Of a stretch of DNA of 16,155 nt, positions 1 to 5,839 are shown piece after piece. A program made the translations under genes and the position numbers. The stretch spans positions 1 through 16,155 of the forward strand of contig CAJTNN010000037.1 of NCBI GenBank assembly GCA_910577585.1, read 5' to 3'. Every line of letters begins with the position of its first letter. Positions within the stretch are counted from its first letter, which is position 1. The notes beneath the pieces are model-generated. The model saw only the letters and a program-made list of their open reading frames with translations, had not been told where the DNA came from and searched no databases. The DNA is from an uncultured Muribaculaceae bacterium. Lineage in GTDB: Bacteria; Bacteroidota; Bacteroidia; Bacteroidales; Muribaculaceae.

Positions 1-25
1 TGTCGGCGGTCGGGCTGCATTTAGA

Positions 26-57
26 TTTGCGAATATGCAGAAAAATGCCTAAATTTG
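26..57 (+). promoter_or_regulatory. Bacteroidetes-type promoter for tpiA
   Basis: TTTG at 26-29 is followed, after exactly 20 bp, by TAAATTTG at 50-57. This matches the primary-sigma consensus of Bacteroides relatives (TTTG at -33, TAnnTTTG at -7). Transcription would begin near 64, giving tpiA a leader of about 165 nt. A second -7 match, TAGATTTG, lies at 22-29, but its own -33 would be outside the window. The promoter call is inference from motif and spacing; the same 20-bp spacing occurs at three other sites in the window. Confidence 0.6.
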
Positions 58-70
58 CTTGATATTTGTG

Positions 71-152
71 CGGCATACCATCTATCGGAAGGTATCGCCG
101 AATAAATAATTTTCTAAAATTCTGAATCTCAGCATGTTTAATTCATTCAGAA
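71..152 (+). other. Two stem-loops in the tpiA leader
   Basis: The first stem pairs 71-79 with 91-100 (9 bp, one bulged C at 96, 11-nt loop). It begins only a few bases after the predicted start of transcription. The second pairs TTCTGAAT (120-127) with ATTCAGAA (145-152) across a 17-nt spacer. Both would be in the leader RNA if the promoter at 26-57 is used. No known riboswitch class was recognised. No gene of useful length was found in 1-228; a few in-frame codons at the very start could be the tail of an upstream gene but cannot be assigned. Confidence 0.35.
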
Positions 153-228
153 GTTTACTGGTGCTTTGTCGCCGTGATTGAGTTATAGGGCTGGGATAAG
201 CATATTTTCTACAATATCATCTTAAGTT

Positions 229-984
229 ATGAGAAAAAACATTGTTGCAGGCAACTGGAAAATGAATACCACCCTCGAGGAGGGCGTGGAACTCGCTGAC
301 CAGATCAACACCCTTCTTCAGGGTAAAGAGAAGAATTGCGACGTAGTGATCTGCGTGCCTTTCACTCACCTCACTTCAGTCAATGCAGTGATTGACCAGA
401 ACCTTATGGCTCTCGGCGCAGAAAACTGCTCAGAGCATGAGAAGGGTGCATACACAGGCGAAGTTTCTGCTCCGATGGTGAAGAGCACAGGTGCTACGCA
501 TGTTATTCTCGGCCATAGCGAGCGCCGCCAGTATTTCGGCGAGAACAACGCTCAGCTGCTCGCCAAGACCCGCCAGGCTCTTGCCAACGGTCTGACTCCG
601 ATCTTCTGCGTAGGTGAGGTGCTCGAGGAGCGTGAAAACGGCTCTTTCAACGATGTAGTGGCTTCTCAGGTTGAGGCTCTCTTCGATCTCAGCGCCGAGG
701 ACTTCGCCAAGATTGTGATTGCCTACGAACCCGTATGGGCTATCGGCACCGGCAAAACTGCCACTGCCGAGCAGGCTCAGGACATGCACGCACATATCCG
801 CAAGGTCATCGCCGACAAATATGGCAAGGAACTCGCCGACAACACCTCTATCCTTTACGGCGGCAGCTGCAAGCCCTCTAACGCCAAGGAACTCTTCGCC
901 AAACCCGACGTCGACGGCGGTCTGATCGGTGGCGCAGCTCTTGATGCCAACTCTTTCATGGGCATCATCGAGGCTTTCAATTGA
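229..984 (+). CDS. tpiA: Triosephosphate isomerase
   Basis: Cytosolic glycolytic and gluconeogenic enzyme interconverting dihydroxyacetone phosphate and glyceraldehyde 3-phosphate; in the family it works as a TIM-barrel homodimer. The 251-residue length is normal. Visible landmarks: N9 and K11 in AGNWKMN (substrate-binding lysine), H96 in GHSERR (catalytic histidine), E167 in AYEPVWAIGTGKTA (catalytic glutamate plus the mobile loop 6), and the phosphate-binding YGGS at 210-213 followed by GGLIGGAAL. All catalytic residues are present. The start gives the standard MRKNIVAGNWKMN N-terminus. The gene ends in two successive stops (TGA, TAA). It is the first gene downstream of the promoter at 26-57, and a GC-rich hairpin separates it from the SPOR gene. 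Confidence 0.98.
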   Translation: MRKNIVAGNWKMNTTLEEGVELADQINTLLQGKEKNCDVVICVPFTHLTSVNAVIDQNLMALGAENCSEHEKGAYTGEVSAPMVKSTGATHVILGHSERRQYFGENNAQLLAKTRQALANGLTPIFCVGEVLEERENGSFNDVVASQVEALFDLSAEDFAKIVIAYEPVWAIGTGKTATAEQAQDMHAHIRKVIADKYGKELADNTSILYGGSCKPSNAKELFAKPDVDGGLIGGAALDANSFMGIIEAFN

Positions 985-1031
985 TAAAACCCCAGTATAC
1001 ATATACGCATTAGCATATATGAGTCAGCATA

Positions 1032-1080
1032 TCCTGTAGCCGGCCGGAGGCCCGAAAGAGTCGGCCGGCCGGTTGCAGGA
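1032..1080 (+). terminator. GC-rich stem-loop after tpiA
   Basis: A 16-bp stem (1032-1047 with 1065-1080, two G-T pairs) encloses a 17-nt loop. It is followed by a T-rich stretch (TCTTATTTATTATTTTT) rather than an uninterrupted T run. It is probably an intrinsic terminator or attenuator that lowers readthrough from tpiA into the SPOR-folE pair. No clean promoter match was found between this hairpin and the SPOR start, so those genes may depend on readthrough. Confidence 0.6.
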
Positions 1081-1127
1081 TCTTATTTATTATTTTTCCT
1101 CTTCTATTCTTTCTCCTTATTTGAATC

Positions 1128-1679
1128 ATGGCATACATTTTCAATCATTCGGTCTTGAAGAAACTTCTGTGCGCGCTGCTGATGTGTGTATCGCAGATGC
1201 CACTTCTGGCTCAATCGGAGTCTTCCGCCGCGGCATCAGCCGAGGCTGAACCTAATGCCATTGAAAAAATCGTAGAGTCTTCTAACGGTAATGTCGAGAT
1301 TCTGATTGATGAGAATCTGCAGCAGAAGATACTGACCCCGCCGACGGCGCACAAGAAGTCCACCGGCTCGTCGCGTCCGGCAATGAAGCCGGGGCTCAAC
1401 AAAATCTCGGGGTATCGCATACAGGTGTTCAGCGATGGCCGCAACCAGCACTCGCTTGAATCGCGGGCAAAGGCCCGTGGCAGCGCTATTTCAGCGAAAT
1501 TCCCGAAATACCGCGGTCAGGTCTACACATTCTCTTCTGCTCCGAACTGGTACACCCGCGTAGGCAATTTCCAGACTGCTGCCGAAGCCAACGAGGCTCT
1601 CGTGGAGCTGCGCCGCAGCTTCCCTTCGTTTGCCGATGAGATGCGCGTGGTGAAGTGCCAGATTGTGGTGCTCAAATAA
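1128..1679 (+). CDS. Secreted SPOR-domain protein
   Basis: A 183-residue protein with an N-terminal signal peptide: basic HSVLKK, a hydrophobic core, and a likely signal peptidase I site after LLAQ near residue 29. A low-complexity, Ala/Ser/Glu-rich linker follows. The C-terminal domain at about 95-182 begins GYRIQVFSDG and contains the YTRVGNFQTAAEA pattern of the SPOR fold. SPOR domains bind denuded glycan strands of peptidoglycan, so a periplasmic cell-wall-associated role is likely; the exact function is unknown. No lipobox is seen, although Cys occurs in the hydrophobic core. It lies 39 bp before folE and is probably cotranscribed with it. I recall a SPOR gene between tpiA and folE in other Bacteroidales, but did not verify this. 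A 17-bp tandem duplication begins inside its last codons. Confidence 0.85.
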   Translation: MAYIFNHSVLKKLLCALLMCVSQMPLLAQSESSAAASAEAEPNAIEKIVESSNGNVEILIDENLQQKILTPPTAHKKSTGSSRPAMKPGLNKISGYRIQVFSDGRNQHSLESRAKARGSAISAKFPKYRGQVYTFSSAPNWYTRVGNFQTAAEANEALVELRRSFPSFADEMRVVKCQIVVLK

Positions 1680-1695
1680 TTGTGGTGCTCAAATA
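1662..1695 (+). repeat. Perfect 17-bp tandem duplication at the SPOR stop codon
   Basis: Positions 1662-1678 (ATTGTGGTGCTCAAATA) are repeated exactly and immediately at 1679-1695. The first copy encodes the end of the SPOR protein, and its last two bases plus the first base of copy two form the TAA stop. The second copy is out of frame and noncoding. With zero differences over 17 bp, a recent slippage or duplication event is the simplest reading. Confidence 0.95.
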
Positions 1696-1718
1696 GATGC
1701 ATATAAAGACTATCTGAA

Positions 1719-2303
1719 ATGGCAAGAAAAGAGACACATGATCCCGAACTTACGGAGAAGATAGCATTTCATTATCGTGAGATTCTGAAGCTTATCGGTG
1801 AGGACCCCGACCGCGAGGGACTCCTCAAGACTCCCGTGCGTGCGGCAAAAGCAATCATAGATATCACTCAGGGTTATCGCGTCGATCCGATGGAGATTGC
1901 CCAGAAGGCTATTTTCGAACATGCCGGTTCGCAGATCGTAATCGTGAAGGATATCGAGTTCTATAGCATGTGCGAGCATCACATACTCCCCTTCTTCGGC
2001 AAGGTCTCTATCGGTTACATCCCCAAAGGGAAAATGATCGGACTCTCAAAGCTGGCACGTATTGTGGATAACTTCGCACGACGTCTGCAAGTGCAGGAGC
2101 GCCTTACCGCACAGGTATGCGAACTGCTCGGCCGCGCTTTGCCTAATGAGGGTATCATCGTGGCATGCACGGCCGAACATCTTTGTATGAAAATGCGTGG
2201 TGTAGAGAAGCAGGACGCTGCTACTGTCACATTCGACTACTCGGGCAAATTCGCCGATGACCCGGCCCTGCGACAGGAGTTCATGAGACTCTGCGGCATG
2301 TGA
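1719..2303 (+). CDS. folE: GTP cyclohydrolase I
   Basis: Converts GTP to 7,8-dihydroneopterin triphosphate, the first step of tetrahydrofolate (and in some bacteria queuosine or pterin) synthesis; a cytosolic toroidal homodecamer in the family. The 194 residues cover the whole catalytic domain. By alignment to the E. coli enzyme (offset 25), zinc ligands are C85, H88 and C156, and the catalytic histidine is H87 in MCEHHILPFFG. GLSKLARIVDNFARRLQVQE (108-127) and IIVACTAEHLCMKMRGV (146-162) are further signatures. The zinc-binding cysteines are intact, so this is the classical type IA enzyme rather than FolE2. The start at MARKETHDPE leaves 39 bp to the SPOR stop. It converges on the minus-strand gene ending 32 bp away. 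Confidence 0.97.
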   Translation: MARKETHDPELTEKIAFHYREILKLIGEDPDREGLLKTPVRAAKAIIDITQGYRVDPMEIAQKAIFEHAGSQIVIVKDIEFYSMCEHHILPFFGKVSIGYIPKGKMIGLSKLARIVDNFARRLQVQERLTAQVCELLGRALPNEGIIVACTAEHLCMKMRGVEKQDAATVTFDYSGKFADDPALRQEFMRLCGM

Positions 2304-2335
2304 TGCGGCCTAATAAGGCCAGCTATGCGCAGACG

Positions 2336-3229
2336 TCAATGCTCGAAATAATTCACGTAGGTAGAATTGCGGTCGCAGTCAACCTGGTCGTGCGTGGCGA
2401 ACACACTCACCGAGGCCGTAGAGCTGACATCGACAGTTGCATTCTCGACCTTGAATTTACGCCCCTTGAATGAGGCTGCCGATGAGGCGTCTACCTGAAG
2501 CTGATTCCCTTTCCCAGTCAACTCCAGATGTGAGGCCGATGAGAGGTCAGCGGCCACATTTGAAGCCGTGAAGCTCTTCACCACCGCCGAGGCCGCCGAT
2601 GAAAGGTCGAAGCTCGCATTTGTGGCTGAACCCTCTGAGATATTGAGCTGCGATCCGCTGCTCATGTCCACCTCAAGTGCCGACCCCTTAAGTTGCTCGA
2701 TATTCACCTGCGCTCCGGAACTGCAGTCAATCGTGAGCTTACCTTTCGGAGCCAGTTGTCCGGCGACCGTGAAGCTCGCGCCACTCGAAAGCTCGATATC
2801 ACGCAGATTGGGGGCTGTGATGGTCACCTCCACACCTTCACGTGGCATTGAGAAGTTGCCCGACTTGCGCTGGATGCCCAGAGTGAGTTCAGAACCGCTC
2901 ACCTTGCACTTCACCATCGGAAGAAGCTTCTCTGGAGCCTTGATCTTCACATCGCTCAGCGGGCCCTGGGTGTAGATGACACGTATGCCCGTAGAGGCAT
3001 CGATCTCTGTGAAGTTGCTCACGCGCACACTCTTCGTCTGGACTTTGCCATAGTCTATCTTGGCACTCCCATTATCATCGAAGTTGAAGTCAAAATCAAA
3101 GTCATCGGGGGCAAACATCGGCATGTTCAGACGCTTCCCGTTGGCCTGATTGTCAATGAAAAGTGAGGAGGCACCGGCTATTGCCGCTATCCCGAGGGCG
3201 CCTATCACTACGTAGATAAATTTCTTCAT
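2336..3229 (-). CDS. Head-GIN domain (DUF2807) exported protein
   Basis: A 297-residue protein starting at MKKFIYVVIGALGIAAIAGASSLF, an N-terminal export signal or membrane anchor. The open frame reaches 10 codons further upstream (3259), but that extension lies inside a strong inverted repeat and would bury the signal sequence, so 3229 is preferred. An acidic aromatic patch, FDFDFNFDDN, sits at 43-52. From about 77 to 290 the protein is a ladder: [DE]x(S)S-type turns recur at residues 77, 146, 168, 188, 208, 228, 247 and 267. The last seven are 19-22 residues apart, as in a right-handed beta-helix. This matches the Bacteroidetes putative autotransporter-adhesin, head-GIN family, whose role is not well established. 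A periplasmic or surface location is inferred. It is a single gene on the minus strand. Confidence 0.85.
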   Translation of the reverse strand: MKKFIYVVIGALGIAAIAGASSLFIDNQANGKRLNMPMFAPDDFDFDFNFDDNGSAKIDYGKVQTKSVRVSNFTEIDASTGIRVIYTQGPLSDVKIKAPEKLLPMVKCKVSGSELTLGIQRKSGNFSMPREGVEVTITAPNLRDIELSSGASFTVAGQLAPKGKLTIDCSSGAQVNIEQLKGSALEVDMSSGSQLNISEGSATNASFDLSSAASAVVKSFTASNVAADLSSASHLELTGKGNQLQVDASSAASFKGRKFKVENATVDVSSTASVSVFATHDQVDCDRNSTYVNYFEH

Positions 3230-3243
3230 AAGCATCAAATGAA

Positions 3244-3288
3244 CTGATTTAAAATACATTTTTAGTTTTCGTAAAAAGTTTAAATCAG
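3244..3288 (-). promoter_or_regulatory. Nested inverted repeat in the leader of the head-GIN gene
   Basis: CTGATTTAAA (3244-3253) pairs perfectly with TTTAAATCAG (3279-3288). Inside it, TTTTTA (3259-3264) pairs with TAAAAA (3272-3277) around a 7-nt loop. The result is a 16-bp stem interrupted by a 5/1 internal loop, ending 14 bp from the start codon at 3229. It may be an mRNA structure that gates translation or a DNA operator. It is AT-rich, which lowers its stability as RNA. Confidence 0.55.
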
Positions 3289-3465
3289 CTCAATATCTTG
3301 TTAATGAAGCTGTTTAACCTTTCTGCGAAAAAAAAGTAAGCGACTTCGTTCGGTTCTCTTTCCGGATTGTTTCGCTATTGAAGCCGCCATTTTCAACTTT
3401 ACCGTAAAAAATATAAGGGGCTTTACTATTAGTACGTCTAAGTTAACGATTTGTAACACTCAATC

Positions 3466-3473
3466 CAAATTTA
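3466..3473 (-). promoter_or_regulatory. Possible -7 element for the head-GIN gene
   Basis: On the minus strand this reads TAAATTTG, an exact match to TAnnTTTG. No TTTG is found at the expected -33 distance, and the site is 237 bp from the start codon. It is the only exact match I found on this strand between the two divergent genes, so it is a weak call. Confidence 0.2.
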
Positions 3474-3497
3474 ATTTCAAAAAAAGAACACATTTTC

Positions 3498-3520
3498 ATG
3501 TCATCGACCAATAATGACAT
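3498..3520. promoter_or_regulatory. 7-9-7 palindrome, possible operator
   Basis: ATGTCAT (3498-3504) and ATGACAT (3514-3520) are perfect inverted arms separated by 9 nt. The site lies between the divergent head-GIN and uvrB genes. Its right edge is 29 bp upstream of the uvrB -33 element, a usual position for an activator. The binding protein is unknown; it does not match the E. coli LexA box (CTG-N10-CAG). Confidence 0.4.
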
Positions 3521-3549
3521 ACCACACGCCTCGGAATGCGGTTCATTTT

Positions 3550-3581
3550 TTTGGCTATGCCGCGAATTTAGATTATCTTTG
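3550..3581 (+). promoter_or_regulatory. uvrB promoter
   Basis: TTTG at 3550-3553, exactly 20 bp, then TATCTTTG at 3574-3581: a full match to the Bacteroidetes -33/-7 consensus. Transcription would start near 3588 and leave a leader of about 115 nt carrying the tandem repeat at 3615-3658. It probably drives uvrB, ygiQ and the DPP5-like gene. Confidence 0.75.
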
Positions 3582-3614
3582 TAGGATAAGCAAATCCCTT
3601 TGGCGAGATTCCCT

Positions 3615-3658
3615 TTTTACGCCCGGGATACTGAAGTTTTACGCCGGAGATACTGGAG
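3615..3658 (+). repeat. 2 x 22 bp imperfect tandem repeat in the uvrB leader
   Basis: Positions 3615-3636 and 3637-3658 are adjacent 22-bp units, identical at 19 of 22 positions. Both begin TTTTACGCC and share GATACTG. The repeat lies between the predicted transcription start and the uvrB start codon. A role as a protein or RNA binding site is possible but unproven. Confidence 0.85.
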
Positions 3659-3703
3659 TCGTTTAAACTTCATCGATTAACTAATTTTTGAGAGACAATT
3701 ACT

Positions 3704-5839
3704 ATGGAGTTTCAGCTCACCTCAGAATATATGCCCACAGGCGACCAGCCGGAGGCAATCGAGGAACTTGTGGAGGGTGTGCGCGAAGGCAATCCCAACC
3801 AGACGCTTCTCGGTGTCACCGGCTCGGGAAAGACTTTCACTATGGCTAATGTCATACAGAAAGTGCAGCGCCCTACACTCATTCTCTCTCACAACAAGAC
3901 GCTCGCCGCCCAGCTCTATGGCGAGATGAAGAGTTTCTTCCCCGACAATTCGGTGCAATATTTTGTCAGCTACTACGACTACTATCAGCCGGAGGCCTAT
4001 ATCCCTTCGAGTGATAAGTATATCGAGAAGGACCTGATGATCAATGAGCAGATTGATAAGCTGCGTCTGGCCACTACGGCGGCACTGCTATCCGGGCGCC
4101 GCGATGTGATTGTGGTGTCGAGTGTGAGCTGCATCTACGGCATGGGTAATCCGGAAGACTTCACCCAAAGCGTCGTGAAGATTCAACTCGGGCAGAAAAT
4201 CAGCCGCAACGCTTTTCTACGCCGGCTGGTCGATTCGCTCTATAGCCGTTCGGCGGTAGAACTCAATCGCGGACAATTCCGCGTGAAGGGTGACACTGTC
4301 GACATCATGCTCTCTTTCGAGGAGATTCAGCTGCGTGTGATGTTCTGGGGTGATGAGATAGAGAAAATCCAGACCATCGACCCCGAGACCGGACTCGTCA
4401 TCTCCAACCTCGAGGGCTTCAATATCTATCCGGCCAATATCTTCGTGACCTCCAAAGAGCGTACCGCCCAGGCTGTCGACCAGATTGCTCTCGATCTTGG
4501 AGCCCAGGTTGAATTCTTCCGCAATGAGGGGAAGATTCTTGAGGCTGAGCGTCTGCGCGAACGCGTCACCTACGACCTTGAAATGATCAAGGAACTCGGC
4601 CACTGCAGCGGTATCGAGAATTATTCGCGATACTTCGACGGCCGCGAACCGGGCGCACGCCCCTTCTGCCTGCTCGACTATTTCCCGAAGGATTACCTTA
4701 CTATCATCGATGAGAGTCACGTGACTCTGCCTCAGATAAGAGGCATGTATGGCGGCGACCTCTCGCGCAAGATGAATCTCGTGGAGTATGGCTTCCGACT
4801 GCCGGCGGCCATCGACAACCGTCCGCTGAAATTCGATGAGTTCGAACGCCTCACCAATCAGGCGATATATGTCAGCGCCACTCCGGGCGATTATGAATTG
4901 CAGAAGTCGGAGGGCATTGTGACCGAACAGGTGATTCGCCCCACCGGTCTGCTCGACCCGGAGATTGAGATTCGCCCCACCATGAATCAGATTGATGACC
5001 TCATGGAGGAGATCAGACTGCGCATCGAGGCTGATGAGCGTGTGCTCGTCACCACCCTCACCAAGCGCATGGCCGAAGAACTTAACACCCACCTTCAGAA
5101 ATGGGGTGTGAAGAGTGCCTATATACATTCGGATGTCGACACTCTCGAGCGCATCCGCATCCTTGAGGACCTGCGCAACGGCATATATGATGTGCTCATC
5201 GGCGTCAACCTCCTCCGCGAGGGACTCGACCTGCCGCAGGTGAGCCTCGTGGCCATTCTCGATGCCGACAAGGAGGGATTCCTGCGCAATCACCGCTCGC
5301 TCACTCAGACGGCCGGACGCGCCGCGCGTAATGTGAATGGCAAGGTCATAATGTATGCCGACCGTATCACCGACTCCATGCAGCTCACAATCGATGAGAC
5401 CGAACGACGCCGCTCGAAGCAGATGCTCTATAACGAGAAGCATGGCATCGTGCCCACCCCTATCGTCAAAAAGAGCCGCACCGACCTGATAGATATTTAC
5501 ACCGGCGTCGGCAAAGAGACGCCGGCTCCCGTAGCGCCAGCTCCCGAACAGAGGCCGAAACGCAATCCGTCGTCGGGCGCACAGCGTGTGGTGGCCAACC
5601 GTCAGCCGCGCCCATACGTAGAGAGCGAGGTGCAACATCAGTTTGTGGCCGACCCGGTGACCGCTTATATGTCAGCCGATGAAATCCGCACCCGCATCGA
5701 GAAGGTCAACCGCGATATGGTGGCCGCAGCCAAGCGCACCGACTTCATTGAGGCCGCCCAGCTGCGCGATGAACTTCTGGCGCTGCGCAATCTACTCGAT
5801 GGCAAATCTCAAGACGCCGATAATCATTCTGAAGCATGA
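3704..5839 (+). CDS. uvrB: Excinuclease ABC subunit B
   Basis: DNA damage-verifying helicase of nucleotide excision repair; it receives DNA from UvrA and recruits UvrC for incision. Visible parts in its 711 residues: Walker A GVTGSGKT (37-44); the damage-probing beta-hairpin with YYDYYQPEAYIP (90-101); helicase motif II TIIDESH (333-339); SATPGDYE (391-398); motif V region NLLREGLDLPQVSL (502-515); motif VI QTAGRAARN (535-543); and a C-terminal UVR motif that binds UvrC at about 655-700. UvrB is usually about 670 residues. The extra length is a Pro/Ala/Arg-rich linker at about 603-650, before the UVR motif. The start at MEFQLTSEYMPTGDQPEAI is the standard N-terminus. The stop overlaps the ygiQ start (ATGA), implying translational coupling. 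It is led by an exact promoter at 3550-3581. Confidence 0.98.
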   Translation: MEFQLTSEYMPTGDQPEAIEELVEGVREGNPNQTLLGVTGSGKTFTMANVIQKVQRPTLILSHNKTLAAQLYGEMKSFFPDNSVQYFVSYYDYYQPEAYIPSSDKYIEKDLMINEQIDKLRLATTAALLSGRRDVIVVSSVSCIYGMGNPEDFTQSVVKIQLGQKISRNAFLRRLVDSLYSRSAVELNRGQFRVKGDTVDIMLSFEEIQLRVMFWGDEIEKIQTIDPETGLVISNLEGFNIYPANIFVTSKERTAQAVDQIALDLGAQVEFFRNEGKILEAERLRERVTYDLEMIKELGHCSGIENYSRYFDGREPGARPFCLLDYFPKDYLTIIDESHVTLPQIRGMYGGDLSRKMNLVEYGFRLPAAIDNRPLKFDEFERLTNQAIYVSATPGDYELQKSEGIVTEQVIRPTGLLDPEIEIRPTMNQIDDLMEEIRLRIEADERVLVTTLTKRMAEELNTHLQKWGVKSAYIHSDVDTLERIRILEDLRNGIYDVLIGVNLLREGLDLPQVSLVAILDADKEGFLRNHRSLTQTAGRAARNVNGKVIMYADRITDSMQLTIDETERRRSKQMLYNEKHGIVPTPIVKKSRTDLIDIYTGVGKETPAPVAPAPEQRPKRNPSSGAQRVVANRQPRPYVESEVQHQFVADPVTAYMSADEIRTRIEKVNRDMVAAAKRTDFIEAAQLRDELLALRNLLDGKSQDADNHSEA

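Noticed and set aside
430..1002. A 190-codon open frame opposite tpiA
   Set aside because: A shadow of a strongly conserved glycolytic gene, with no motif of its own.
2305..2323. GGCC-TAATAA-GGCC hairpin between folE and the head-GIN gene as a terminator
   Set aside because: Only a 4-bp core stem with a bulged extension and no T run on either strand; too weak to call.
3498..3520. LexA/SOS box before uvrB
   Set aside because: The CTG-N10-CAG pattern of the E. coli type is absent; only an uncharacterised palindrome is present.
4217..5638. A 473-codon open frame on the minus strand
   Set aside because: It is antisense to uvrB, whose frame is unambiguous; no domain or start context supports a gene.
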